Shown: positions 17,862-26,602 of the stretch, in pieces | Layout of the letters: each line of letters begins with the position of its first letter | How positions within the stretch are numbered: the stretch's first letter is position 1 | Source of the DNA: Paenibacillaceae bacterium | GTDB taxonomy: Bacteria; Bacillota; Bacilli; Paenibacillales; Paenibacillaceae | Direction of reading: 5' to 3' | Assembly (NCBI GenBank): GCA_900766135.1 | Contig: CAAFUF010000038.1 | Coordinates: 1-64,000, forward strand | DNA: 64,000 nucleotides | The notes under the pieces: generated by a model | Told to the model about the DNA's origin: nothing | Database searches by the model: none | The model's input: the letters and a program-made list of their open reading frames with translations, nothing else | Program-made: the position numbers and the translations under genes

Positions 17862-19616
17862 ATGCGGGGAAAAACCTTGCTGTTTGGTCACATCAAGTCG
17901 CATTTGCCGCTTTACTTGACGGCCGTGTTGTGCCTGACGGCCGCCAACGTGACGTATTCGTATTTTCCGAAGGTACTGGGGGATTTCACGGACCACCTCC
18001 AGCAGGGCGGGCTGACGAGAAGCGGGGTGGGCCGATACGCGCTGACTCTGGCTACCATCGCCGTCGTCTATGGCCTGTGTTTCGGAATCGGGCAATACAT
18101 CAACCATCGCCTGGGGCGGATGTTCGAATTTCGCGCCCGGGGCCAATTATTTCGGCATTTTACCCAATTAAGCGAGGCGTTCTTCTCAAAACACGGGATC
18201 GGCAAGCTGCTCAGCTACGTGATGAATGACGTCACCGGCGTGCGGGAGTCGATCGCGAACGGGCTGAACCAATTAACCAATGCGTCGGTGTTGTTGATCT
18301 CCGTCATTACGATGATGACGGTCAGCGATATTCCGGCGCTTTTGATCGTGGTTTGCGTTGCGCCGCTGCTTGCCATCCCGTGGATCGTAAGCGCCTTCGG
18401 CCCTAAAATCCGCGATAACTCGCGGAAGGTGCAGGAGTCGTTAGCGGCGATGACCGAAGCGGCGGAGGAGCAGTTTGAAGGCATCAAAGTGACGAAAAGC
18501 TTCGCGACCGAGGAGATCGCCCGCGCCCGGTTCGGGCGAACGGTCGACCGCATCCTGGGGAGCCAGCTGTCGCTGGTCCGCATGAGCTCGCTGTTCCAGG
18601 TGCTGCTGCCGTTTACCGGCGCGATTTCGATGGCCGTGGCCATCGCCTACGGCGGCCTGCTCGTCGCGCGCGGCGAGCTGTCGCTGGGCAATTTCGTCGC
18701 CCTGACGTTGTACCTGCGGATGATCATGAACCCGCTAAGGCTCATCGGCAACGTCATTAACTTCATGCAACGCTCGCGGGCTTCTTTGGACCGTCTGGAC
18801 CAGCTGCTGGCCGTGAAGCCGGATATCCGCGATGAAGACGGGGCCCTGCCCATGCCGGAGGATCCGCAAAACCTCAGCATCGATATCCGCGGACTGACGT
18901 TCACCTATCCGGACGCCGCGCGCGAATCGCTGCAGGACATCCATCTCCGGCTGAACCCCGGAGAAACGCTGGGCGTGGTGGGCCGGACCGGGAGCGGGAA
19001 AACGACGCTCGTCAAGCTGCTGCTGCGGGTATACGATCCGCCCCGCGGCACGGTCTTCATCGGCGGACGCGACGTCCGGAGCCTGACGCTGGAGAGCCTG
19101 CGCACCCGCATCGCTTACGTGCCGCAGGACGGCTTCCTGTTCAGCACGACGATTGGCGACAACATCGCCTTCTTCGACCGGACGTCGGTGCTGAGCGCGA
19201 TCGAGGAGGCCGCCCGGCTGGCCGATCTTTACGACAACGTCGCCGGCTTCCCGAAACGGTTCGATACCGAACTCGGCGAACGCGGCCTGACGTTGTCCGG
19301 CGGACAGCGCCAGCGGACCAGCCTGGCCCGGGGTCTGATCAAGGACGCCCCCATCCTGCTGCTGGACGACAGCGTCAGTGCGGTCGACGCCGTGACGGAG
19401 ACGCGCATCCTCTCCCATCTGCGCGAAGCCCGCAAGGGAAAGACGACCCTGATCATCGCCCACCGCATCAGCGCGGTGAAACACGCCGACCGCATTCTCG
19501 TGCTGGACGACGGGCGGATCGCCGAGCAGGGAACCCATGCGCAGCTGCTGCAAGCCGGGGGCTTGTACGCAAGCCTCCATCATCTCCAGGAAGGAGGCGA
19601 CAGCGATGCCGTCTAA
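17862..19616 (+). CDS. ABC exporter half-transporter, degenerate-site subunit
   Basis: The protein has about 584 residues with a six-helix membrane domain (to about residue 320) and a C-terminal ATPase domain. Walker A is GVVGRTGSGKTT and the signature LSGGQRQ. Walker B is followed by aspartate instead of the catalytic glutamate (LLLDDSVSAVD). That substitution marks the non-hydrolysing site of heterodimeric exporters such as BmrC/YheI. I chose the ATG at 17862. An ATG at 17817 directly abuts AGGAGG with no spacing and would add 15 residues. The next gene overlaps by 11 bp and is the partner. Confidence 0.9.
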   Translation: MRGKTLLFGHIKSHLPLYLTAVLCLTAANVTYSYFPKVLGDFTDHLQQGGLTRSGVGRYALTLATIAVVYGLCFGIGQYINHRLGRMFEFRARGQLFRHFTQLSEAFFSKHGIGKLLSYVMNDVTGVRESIANGLNQLTNASVLLISVITMMTVSDIPALLIVVCVAPLLAIPWIVSAFGPKIRDNSRKVQESLAAMTEAAEEQFEGIKVTKSFATEEIARARFGRTVDRILGSQLSLVRMSSLFQVLLPFTGAISMAVAIAYGGLLVARGELSLGNFVALTLYLRMIMNPLRLIGNVINFMQRSRASLDRLDQLLAVKPDIRDEDGALPMPEDPQNLSIDIRGLTFTYPDAARESLQDIHLRLNPGETLGVVGRTGSGKTTLVKLLLRVYDPPRGTVFIGGRDVRSLTLESLRTRIAYVPQDGFLFSTTIGDNIAFFDRTSVLSAIEEAARLADLYDNVAGFPKRFDTELGERGLTLSGGQRQRTSLARGLIKDAPILLLDDSVSAVDAVTETRILSHLREARKGKTTLIIAHRISAVKHADRILVLDDGRIAEQGTHAQLLQAGGLYASLHHLQEGGDSDAV

Positions 19617-21441
19617 CCCGGAAACCGCCGACACCCGCAAGAAATACGAGGTGACCCCGGAGCAGCGGAGGAAGGCGTTCGCGGCCTTGCTTTCCTATGC
19701 CAAACCGCACCGGAAGGCCTTTCTCGCCGTATTCGGCTTTGCGTTCCTGGCCATTTCCGCCGACCTGCTGCAGCCGTTCCTGATCAAATACGCCATCGAC
19801 GAGAAGGTGCTGTTTGGCGCACACGGTCCAAGCATCCTGCTTGGCCTGGCGTTGGCCTACCTCGCGCTCGAGGCGGTCAGCGGCGTCTTCTCCTATTGGC
19901 AAGCGAACCTGCTGCAGCGGGCCGGTCAAAGCATCGTCGCCGTGCTGCGCAAGGACCTGTTCAAGCAGATCACGAGGCAGTCGATGTCCTTCTTCGACCG
20001 CAACTCGGCCGGCGGCCTCGTCACGAATGAGTCGAGCGACACGGAGACGATCAACCAGTTTTTTACCCAAGTGCTGTTGAGCCTGGTACGCGACGGGTTA
20101 TCGCTTATCCTCGTCGTCGTATTCATGTTTGCGCTGGACGTCAGGCTGGCTTTGTATTGCTTGATTCTCTTTCCCGTCATTACCGTCATCGCCGTCGCCT
20201 TCCGCAAATATTTGCGCACCAGCTACCAGAGGGCCCGCTCCCTGCTGTCCCGGCTCATCGCCTTTACCGCCGAAAATCTGAGCGGGATGAGCCTGATCCA
20301 GTCGTTCCATCAGGAGGGGGAGCAGACCTCCCGCTTCGGGGAGCGGAATACCGCATATTTGAAGGCCAACCTGCGGGAAGTGCGGGCGACCGTATGGTTC
20401 AACCGGTCCTTCGATATCCTCGGCAATTTGTCGGTAGCCTTCGTAGTCTGGATCGGCGGCTTTGCGGTGTTGGGCGAGCGCATCGAATTCGGCGTGCTGT
20501 ACGCTTTTATCAGCTATATCCGCCAGTTCTTCCAACCGATCAACCAGATCACCCAGCAGTGGAACACCCTGCAATCGACGATCGTGTCGGTGGATCGGCT
20601 ATGGCGGATCTTCGCCTCCGAGCCGGAGGTGAAGGATCCTGCGCCGGAGAAAGCCAAGACGCTGCCGGCGCAAGCCGTGCGCGGACGCATCGACTTCAAT
20701 CGCATCCACTTCTCGTACACGGACGGGCAGGAAGTGCTGCACGGCCTTGATCTCCACGTGCGGGAAGGCGAGTTCATCGGCATCGTTGGAACGACCGGCG
20801 CAGGCAAGAGCTCCCTGGTGAACCTGCTGACGCGGTTTTATGACGTAGACGACGGCAGCGTCGAAATCGACGGCACGGATATCCGCCGTCTTTCGCAGGC
20901 CGCGCTGCATCGCCTCGTCGGACTGGTGCAGCAGGACCCGTTCCTGTTCGCCGGGTCCATCATCGACAACGTCCGCCTCTTCCGCGAAGACATCAGCCGC
21001 GAAGAAGCGATCCGGGCCTGCCGGCGCATCGGCGCCGACCCCATGATCGCGCGGCTGAAGGACGGCTACGACACCCGGCTGTCCAACCGGGGCAGCGGGC
21101 TGTCCGCCGGGGAGCGGCAGCTGATCTCCTTCGCGCGCATCCTGGCCTTCCGGCCGAAGATCCTCATTCTCGACGAGGCGACGGCCAACCTGGATTCGCA
21201 GACGGAGCAGCTGATCCAGAACGCGCTGAACGTGGTGTCCGCCGGTCGGACGACGCTCGTTATCGCCCACCGGCTGTCCACCGTCCAGCATGCCGACCGC
21301 ATCCTCGTCATCCAGGACGGGCGCATCGCCGAGCAGGGCAAGCACGAAGCGCTGCTCGCCCGCGGCGGCTACTATGCGGAGCTGGTGCGCCACTCGCGGC
21401 AAGGCCGCATGGAGCTGCCGCATCTGGCGCAGCGCCGGTGA
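19606..21441 (+). CDS. ABC exporter half-transporter, catalytically competent subunit
   Basis: This 611-residue partner of the preceding gene starts inside its last codons (AAGGAGG then ATG at 19606). It has the membrane domain, Walker A GIVGTTGAGKSS and Walker B with the catalytic glutamate (ILILDEATANLD), but a variant signature LSAGERQ. Complementary degeneration in the two subunits is the hallmark of BmrCD/YheIH-type multidrug or lipid-linked exporters. A terminator follows at 21453. Confidence 0.92.
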   Translation: MPSNPETADTRKKYEVTPEQRRKAFAALLSYAKPHRKAFLAVFGFAFLAISADLLQPFLIKYAIDEKVLFGAHGPSILLGLALAYLALEAVSGVFSYWQANLLQRAGQSIVAVLRKDLFKQITRQSMSFFDRNSAGGLVTNESSDTETINQFFTQVLLSLVRDGLSLILVVVFMFALDVRLALYCLILFPVITVIAVAFRKYLRTSYQRARSLLSRLIAFTAENLSGMSLIQSFHQEGEQTSRFGERNTAYLKANLREVRATVWFNRSFDILGNLSVAFVVWIGGFAVLGERIEFGVLYAFISYIRQFFQPINQITQQWNTLQSTIVSVDRLWRIFASEPEVKDPAPEKAKTLPAQAVRGRIDFNRIHFSYTDGQEVLHGLDLHVREGEFIGIVGTTGAGKSSLVNLLTRFYDVDDGSVEIDGTDIRRLSQAALHRLVGLVQQDPFLFAGSIIDNVRLFREDISREEAIRACRRIGADPMIARLKDGYDTRLSNRGSGLSAGERQLISFARILAFRPKILILDEATANLDSQTEQLIQNALNVVSAGRTTLVIAHRLSTVQHADRILVIQDGRIAEQGKHEALLARGGYYAELVRHSRQGRMELPHLAQRR

Positions 21442-21452
21442 GGAGAACCTTA

Positions 21453-21487
21453 AGGGCCGGCCCGTTCAATCGGGCCGGCCCTCTTTT
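21453..21487 (+). terminator. Rho-independent terminator of the ABC exporter operon
   Basis: The 12-bp GC-rich arms 21453-21464 and 21471-21482 pair perfectly and are followed by CTTTT. Confidence 0.85.
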
Positions 21488-21559
21488 GGATAAACCGCAC
21501 CTCCCCCCCCGTTCGCAATACTATGATTGTAAAGTCTATCTTGGGTGGGTGACCTGCAG

Positions 21560-22228
21560 ATGATGTACACCGCGCTTGGGGATTCCATTACGTTTGGCGA
21601 CAACGCCTCCTCGCCGAAGCTGGCGTATCCTCATTTGGCCGTATCGGCTTATAATCGTTCGAACCCCCGTACGATCAAGGGTTATGTATTGGCCCGGTCC
21701 GGCTGGACCAGCAGCAATCTGCTGGATGCCGTGCTGTGGCAAGGCTCGGAAATGATAAAACGCTCCTCTGTCGTATCCGTCTGGATCGGGGGCGTCGATT
21801 TGGCAAATGCGGCGATTACTCCGCTGGTGCAAGGCGGGCCGTTTCCGAATATGGAGCTGCTCGTGCAGTTTCGCCGGAATCTGAGCGCGATCCTGAGGCA
21901 TATCCGGCAGACCAGTTCGGCCCGGATCGTATGCTGCACGCAATACAATCCGTTCCCGAACAGCTCGATTGCGGTAGAGTGGATCGGCCGCCTGAACCAG
22001 ACGACTCAGGGCATCGCCGCCGCATACGGCGCCAAAGTCGCACCGGCGCACAAATGGTTTGAAGGCAAGCAGGCGGAACTGATCGACGGTTATCGGGAGG
22101 GTCAGCTGGAGGACATCCTCGGCGGCACGCTTCCGATTCATCCGAACAACCGGGGCCACCGGGTCATCGCGAGCGGGCTTGCGCCATATCTTTTTCCCAA
22201 ATCGAACGTCTCTTCGAAAAAAAAATAG
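21560..22228 (+). CDS. SGNH/GDSL-type hydrolase-like protein with altered catalytic blocks
   Basis: The protein has about 222 residues with block I of SGNH esterases near the N terminus (ALGDSITFGDN, serine about residue 9). The later blocks are altered: the usual GxND is GGVD, and the DxxH of block V reads LPIH before PNNRGH. The nucleophile and histidine remain while the Asp and Asn positions differ, so it may be a weak or differently tuned esterase. The ATG at 21560 follows GGTGG; 21563 is an alternative. It has no signal peptide and is therefore cytoplasmic. Confidence 0.75.
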   Translation: MMYTALGDSITFGDNASSPKLAYPHLAVSAYNRSNPRTIKGYVLARSGWTSSNLLDAVLWQGSEMIKRSSVVSVWIGGVDLANAAITPLVQGGPFPNMELLVQFRRNLSAILRHIRQTSSARIVCCTQYNPFPNSSIAVEWIGRLNQTTQGIAAAYGAKVAPAHKWFEGKQAELIDGYREGQLEDILGGTLPIHPNNRGHRVIASGLAPYLFPKSNVSSKKK

Positions 22229-22251
22229 CCGGGATGCATTCCGCATCCCGG
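22216..22251 (-). terminator. Terminator serving the DUF378 gene
   Basis: The arms CCGGGATGC (22229-22237) and GCATCCCGG (22243-22251) are followed on the minus strand by a run of eight T residues. The terminator overlaps the 3' end of the convergent SGNH gene. Confidence 0.8.
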
Positions 22252-22286
22252 ACTTCCTGCTTACCCGCACGGAGTACTTCTCCGGC

Positions 22287-22499
22287 TTATCTGGCGACTT
22301 CGTCTTCCGTGACGTCGTTGAAGAACTTAAACGCGTAGATGGCGCAAATGCCGACGATGGTATAGATCACCCGTGACAAGGTCGCGTCTTGCCCGCCGAA
22401 AATGCTCGCCACCAAGTCGTATTGAAATAGCCCTATCAACAGCCAGTTTAATCCGCCCACGATCAGTAAGGTGAGCGCTACAACGTTCAACGTTTTCAT
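22287..22499 (-). CDS. DUF378 small membrane protein
   Basis: This 70-residue protein has two membrane helices (about residues 5-25 and 42-62). It shows the DUF378 pattern LTLLIVGGLNWLLIGLF and a conserved RVIYTIVGICAIY stretch. I chose the ATG at 22499, after GAGGAG; an upstream in-frame start has no ribosome binding site. The function of the family is unknown. Confidence 0.85.
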   Translation of the reverse strand: MKTLNVVALTLLIVGGLNWLLIGLFQYDLVASIFGGQDATLSRVIYTIVGICAIYAFKFFNDVTEDEVAR

Positions 22500-22698
22500 T
22501 CCGGGCCAACTCCTCGGTCGAAAATTTTTATTCATTAGTTAAATTTCCAAGTTGCCCAAAATTTATGCAGGTAACGGCAAATATCACGAATCGGCCAAAA
22601 ACTAAGGAACAAGCACAGGCAGCGCGCTCAAATCCGAGTAAGATATATCGAGCAAAACGTCTACCGAAAATAAACTCTAACACTGAGGTGATCCTTGC

Positions 22699-23325
22699 AT
22701 GGCAAGTTCGGCAAACATTCGCAATCGCGCGAAACAGCTGAAAGGCCGGCCGGTTCGCGTTGTTTTGCACGACGGGTCTTCTTATATCGGATGGATCGCC
22801 GGGCTGGATCCGCACGGCCTGCTCCTCTCCGTGCCCCCGCGCGGCAAGAAGAAATCGAAGAAAAAGCCGGCGGCCCGGAGCAAAAAAGCACGGGTGTCGG
22901 CCTTTCAGCCGTTATTCGGCGGCGGCTACCCGGGGAATGCAGGCTCAGGCACCGGGACCGCCATCCGTCCGGAGGGCGGCTGGGGCTTTGGCGGCGGGCC
23001 AGGGGGAGGTTACGCCTCCTTTGGCGGATATCCCGGAAGACCCGGGCTCGGAGCAGGAGCCTATGGCTTCCCGGGAGGCCCAAGGCCGGGAAGACCGGGG
23101 TTCATCGGCTTTGGCGGCGGAAGCGGGGGCTATGGCGGTTCCGGGGGTTCCGGCGGTTCGCAGGAGCAGAGCCCGGAGGATGAAGCCCCGGTAAGGCCCC
23201 GCCGGGCAGGTCTCTATGGGATGGTGCAAAAAGTGCAGAAATACATGCCTTTGATGAAGATGGGCTACAATGCCATCAAATCGATCATTCCCCTGTTTAA
23301 CGGCATCAAAGCTTTGATGGTATAA
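22699..23325 (+). CDS. Glycine-rich protein with Sm-like N terminus, unknown function
   Basis: I do not recognise this 208-residue protein. Residues 17-45 (GRPVRVVLHDGSSYIGWI then GLDPHGLLL) have the strand pattern and central glycine of an Sm/Hfq-like fold. A Lys/Arg-rich patch follows (about 48-63). A glycine-rich stretch of some 90 residues (about 72-157) with many GG, GYP and PGRPG motifs comes next. A C-terminal amphipathic segment contains basic and hydrophobic residues. The start is firm (GAGGTGAT before ATG). An RNA-binding or spore-surface role is possible but only inferred. A terminator follows. Confidence 0.7.
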   Translation: MASSANIRNRAKQLKGRPVRVVLHDGSSYIGWIAGLDPHGLLLSVPPRGKKKSKKKPAARSKKARVSAFQPLFGGGYPGNAGSGTGTAIRPEGGWGFGGGPGGGYASFGGYPGRPGLGAGAYGFPGGPRPGRPGFIGFGGGSGGYGGSGGSGGSQEQSPEDEAPVRPRRAGLYGMVQKVQKYMPLMKMGYNAIKSIIPLFNGIKALMV

Positions 23326-23330
23326 CCGCA

Positions 23331-23362
23331 AGGCAGTCGTCTCCTTGGACGGCTGCCTGTTT
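23331..23362 (+). terminator. Terminator of the glycine-rich protein gene
   Basis: The arms 23331-23341 and 23348-23358 (AGGCAGTCGTC / GACGGCTGCCT, one G-T pair) are followed by GTTTTG. Confidence 0.75.
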
Positions 23363-23438
23363 TGTCCGCGGGTCCATGTGGGAAGGATGGGATAAAGGAT
23401 AATATCCCTAATCCTCAAGCTTCGAAAGGAGTACCCGC

Positions 23439-24428
23439 ATGTCTTCCTCTTATCCCTATTTGTCGCGAAAACTAGTTCGTGAGCCGTTTCATGATCCGGA
23501 GTTGCTGGAGGCCATCTGGAAGTACCGTTGGGGAACGGACAACCCCATCGGTCCGATTCGTCTGGTGCTGATGCATGCGCCGGGCGAAGAGGTGCTGCAG
23601 TTGCATGATTCCGCCGGCGTAATCGAGTCCGGCCCCGTCCTGCTGCAGCATATCCGAGGGAGGCTTAGCCAGAACAACGGCACCGCCGCTCCTAAGCTCA
23701 AGAGGTTGCAAGCGCAGCACCAAGCTCTGGCAACCGCCCTGGAGAAGGAGGGCGTTCGTATTCTGTGGCTGGACAAGCCGGATAAGCCCTGGCCGGAAAC
23801 GATGTATACCCGCGATTTGGGGATGGTTATTCCCGGCGGCGTGATTTTGTCCCGCCTCGCGCTGTACATCCGGTATGGGGAAACCGCCTTGGCTGCCCGA
23901 GCGCTCGGCACCGCCGGCGTACCGATCCTCGGCATGATCCAGGGCAGCGGCTTTGCCGAAGGCGGCAGCTTTACCATGCTGGATCGGCAAACGGCGGTCC
24001 TTGGCCGTTCGGAACGGGTGAATCCCGAGGGAATCGAGCAGGTGCGCCATATTCTATCGTTGCAGCAGATCGACCTGATCGTCATCGACCTGCCCGCCTC
24101 GATCATTCACCTGGACGAAGCGTTCCTGATGGTCGACCGCCGCAAGGCGCTAGTGAATATCGTGTTGCTGCCGTATTGGTTCCTGAACGAGCTGCACCAA
24201 CGCGGTTTCGAGCTGCTGCACGTCGATCCCCGCGATCCGGCATTAACCATCAACGGCTTGGCCCTGGCCCCGGGGAAAGTCCTGTTCTCCGCGGACGGGA
24301 AGCGCACGATCGATCTGCTCTCCAGTCAAGGCGTTCAGGTCATTCCCGTCGAGGTCTCCGAGATCGCCAAAATGGGCGGCGGCATCCACTGCTGCACCCT
24401 GCCGTTGATCCGGGAACCGCTGCTATGA
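23439..24428 (+). CDS. Guanidino-group-modifying enzyme (arginine deiminase/amidinotransferase superfamily)
   Basis: This 329-residue protein has the repeated alpha/beta propeller motifs of the superfamily: MYTRDLG (about residue 128), EGGSF (about 172), HLDEAF (about 226) and a C-terminal GGGIHCC. One of the adjacent cysteines 318/319 should be the nucleophile. Relatives hydrolyse or transfer the guanidino group of arginine, dimethylarginine or similar compounds; the exact substrate is not visible. AAAGGAG precedes the ATG. The gene stands alone and shares a bidirectional terminator with the convergent small membrane protein gene. Confidence 0.85.
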   Translation: MSSSYPYLSRKLVREPFHDPELLEAIWKYRWGTDNPIGPIRLVLMHAPGEEVLQLHDSAGVIESGPVLLQHIRGRLSQNNGTAAPKLKRLQAQHQALATALEKEGVRILWLDKPDKPWPETMYTRDLGMVIPGGVILSRLALYIRYGETALAARALGTAGVPILGMIQGSGFAEGGSFTMLDRQTAVLGRSERVNPEGIEQVRHILSLQQIDLIVIDLPASIIHLDEAFLMVDRRKALVNIVLLPYWFLNELHQRGFELLHVDPRDPALTINGLALAPGKVLFSADGKRTIDLLSSQGVQVIPVEVSEIAKMGGGIHCCTLPLIREPLL

Positions 24429-24441
24429 ACCGGAAAGAAAC

Positions 24442-24470
24442 AAAAAAAGAGACGCAGGACGCGTCTCTTT
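24442..24470. terminator. Bidirectional terminator
   Basis: AGAGACGC (24448-24455) pairs with GCGTCTCT (24461-24468). There is an A run before and a T-rich stretch after, so it can end both the plus-strand enzyme gene and the minus-strand small membrane protein gene. Confidence 0.8.
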
Positions 24471-24471
24471 C

Positions 24472-24663
24472 TTACTTCTTTCGGCGGTTCTTCGAAAATC
24501 GGGTGTACACGATCAAGGCTGCGATCATCATCGCCACGAACCCGATGTTCCCGGCGGCCTCGGGCGTCATCCCGAACAACACGCAAAGATTCGTCACCAA
24601 CCCATTCGTCAGCAGCGCGATCAAGATCAAAAAGATCGGACGCCACAAGTTATATCCTCTCAT
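24472..24663 (-). CDS. Small two-helix membrane protein, unknown function
   Basis: This 63-residue protein has two membrane helices (about residues 8-30 and 38-55) and a basic C-terminal tail (RFSKNRRKK). GGGAGTG stands before the ATG and a bidirectional terminator follows the stop, which supports a real gene. No family is recognised with certainty. The stretch 24664-24884 upstream holds its promoter region and nothing else identifiable. Confidence 0.7.
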   Translation of the reverse strand: MRGYNLWRPIFLILIALLTNGLVTNLCVLFGMTPEAAGNIGFVAMMIAALIVYTRFSKNRRKK

Positions 24664-24884
24664 TCAGCGACACTCCCGCCCCTCTATGTTTATCGATCCT
24701 ATGATTTCAGGTTAGAAGCATTTTAACATAAATAGAGAGCGTTTGCATTTTTCCGGGCGAGGCGGCCTCGAAGGAATTGCACCGATTCCCATCGAATTGA
24801 TAATGAAACACGGATGGCGGGTTGCTTCAAAAGCGCAACCGCGAACAGGTCAACGAATCCTTCCGGGATTAAGATGAGGTTGTT

Positions 24885-25796
24885 ATGAGAACCAATACCA
24901 AGATCGACTGGCACCGAAAAGTAGAAGATGCGATCGTCCGCATACTGGGCGCGCTGGATGAGCCGCTCCATTTCCGCCAGATTTCCAAGGAGCTGCATTC
25001 GTCGCCGTATCATTTTCACCGGAAGTTTCGCGAGCTGACCGGTGAGAATGTGCACGAGTGCCTGAAGCGGCTGCGCATGGAAAGGGCGATGCACCTCCTG
25101 CGGAACACCGACAGGGGGGTGCTGGAGATCGCGCTAGACTCCGGATATGAAACGCCGGAAGCGTTCACCAAGGCGTTCAAGCGCATCTATGGGCTGACTC
25201 CGAGCGATGCCCGGAAGCTGCCGAGTTGGGAAGGCGCCATATTCTCTTCCGCCGGCCTGCACTACAACGAAAGCCAGCCGTCCCATTGGTTCTACCTCAA
25301 TCCCGAAGGAGTGAATCGATTGGAAACGAAAATCGTCGCTTTTGACGCCAAACGCATGGTGGGTGTGGAAAATGCGGGGGATTACTGGGGCCTGCCCCAA
25401 GCTTGGGAGAAGCTCCATGCCATCTTGAAAGAGCATCACCTGTACCCGCAAGCCCAAGAGTGGATGTCGGTGTTTCCTGACCATGCGGACCATATCCCGA
25501 TGCCGGAGAAGCGGTCTTATGCCGCCATCACCGTGGGCGCAGACTTCCGCAGCGAGGCGGGTTATGGGCTGATCGAATATGAGATTCCGGCAGGGCTGTA
25601 TGCGGTGACGGTCCACTTCGGCTCGTCCGAGGAAATCGGCCCGACCTGGGATCGCTGGACCCGGGAATGGCTCCCGGACAGCGGCTGGAGGGCCGATCCG
25701 GAGCGGCCAAATTACGAGTGGTATCAGAACCAGTGCGTCCCGCCGGAGCTGCAATTAACGTTCTTGTGCACGCCAGTGGTGAAGATCGAGCGATAG
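24885..25796 (+). CDS. AraC-family regulator with C-terminal GyrI-like effector domain
   Basis: This 303-residue protein has an N-terminal AraC double helix-turn-helix (about residues 12-115, with LDSGYETPEAFTKAFKRIYG near its end). A GyrI/SOUL-type ligand-binding domain (about 145-303) holds the aromatic-rich pocket typical of multidrug-sensing regulators (Rob/BltR-like). GATGAGG precedes the ATG. No obvious target gene lies next to it. A strong hairpin follows the stop. Confidence 0.88.
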   Translation: MRTNTKIDWHRKVEDAIVRILGALDEPLHFRQISKELHSSPYHFHRKFRELTGENVHECLKRLRMERAMHLLRNTDRGVLEIALDSGYETPEAFTKAFKRIYGLTPSDARKLPSWEGAIFSSAGLHYNESQPSHWFYLNPEGVNRLETKIVAFDAKRMVGVENAGDYWGLPQAWEKLHAILKEHHLYPQAQEWMSVFPDHADHIPMPEKRSYAAITVGADFRSEAGYGLIEYEIPAGLYAVTVHFGSSEEIGPTWDRWTREWLPDSGWRADPERPNYEWYQNQCVPPELQLTFLCTPVVKIER

Positions 25797-25801
25797 CAGC
25801 A

Positions 25802-25836
25802 GAAAGCCCCCTTAATGTGTCGTTAAGGGGGCTTTC
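25802..25836. terminator. Strong hairpin between convergent genes
   Basis: The 14-bp arms GAAAGCCCCCTTAA (25802-25815) and its complement (25823-25836) are perfect. The gene to the right (pflA) ends 12 bp beyond, so the hairpin can serve both. Confidence 0.8.
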
Positions 25837-25847
25837 CTATTGTTCCC

Positions 25848-26588
25848 TCACTCCGCGCCTAAAATTTCCTTTGCCATCCGAATCGTCTCTTCATCCGGCG
25901 GTTTGGTGTGAAGGAGCGGGTATTCGATGCCCATTTGCTCATATTTATACGTTCCCATCTCGTGGTAGGGCAGGATTTCTACGCGTTCGACGTTGTTCAA
26001 GGTTTTGATGAACTCGGCCAGCTTGCGCAGGTCCGCTTCATCGTCGGACAGTCCCGGAACCAGTACGTGGCGGATCCAGACCGGCACCTTGGCGTCGGAG
26101 AGAAACCGGGCAAACTCGAGGATATGCGCGTTAGGTTTGCCCGTCAATTCCAGATGCTTCTGCGGATCGATCTGTTTCAAATCCAACAGCACGAGGTCGG
26201 TGTATCGCATCAATTGCTGCAGCGATTCAAAGAAGTGCGCTTGTTTCGTAAAGCAACCGCCGGAGGAATCGATGGCGGTGTGAACGCCCAATTCCTCTTT
26301 AAGCGTCCGAAATAAGGCCAGCAGAAAATCGACCTGCAACAAAGGCTCTCCTCCGCTGACCGTGACGCCGCCCCCGGAGAAACGCATGAACGGAAGATAA
26401 CCGCGGATCTCGTCGACCAGCTCCCGAACGGTCACGATCCGCCCCTTACCGATCGCCCAGGTGTCCGGATTATGGCAGTATTGGCAGCGCAACAGGCAGC
26501 CCTGCAGGAAGATGACATAGCGGATGCCCGGCCCGTCGACCATGCCGGACGTTTCAATGGAATGAATGCGGCCTTGCTGCTGCTCCAT
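25848..26588 (-). CDS. pflA: Pyruvate formate-lyase activating enzyme
   Basis: This 246-residue radical SAM enzyme installs the glycyl radical on PflB. The [4Fe-4S] cysteines are C31, C35 and C38 in GCLLRCQYCHNP. The S-adenosylmethionine-binding stretches GGGVTVSGGEPLLQ and LDLKQIDPQKH follow. The ATG follows GGAGGAG. It lies 14 bp after pflB in the same direction, the usual pflB-pflA operon. Confidence 0.96.
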   Translation of the reverse strand: MEQQQGRIHSIETSGMVDGPGIRYVIFLQGCLLRCQYCHNPDTWAIGKGRIVTVRELVDEIRGYLPFMRFSGGGVTVSGGEPLLQVDFLLALFRTLKEELGVHTAIDSSGGCFTKQAHFFESLQQLMRYTDLVLLDLKQIDPQKHLELTGKPNAHILEFARFLSDAKVPVWIRHVLVPGLSDDEADLRKLAEFIKTLNNVERVEILPYHEMGTYKYEQMGIEYPLLHTKPPDEETIRMAKEILGAE

Positions 26589-26602
26589 GGGCGTCTCCTC
26601 CG

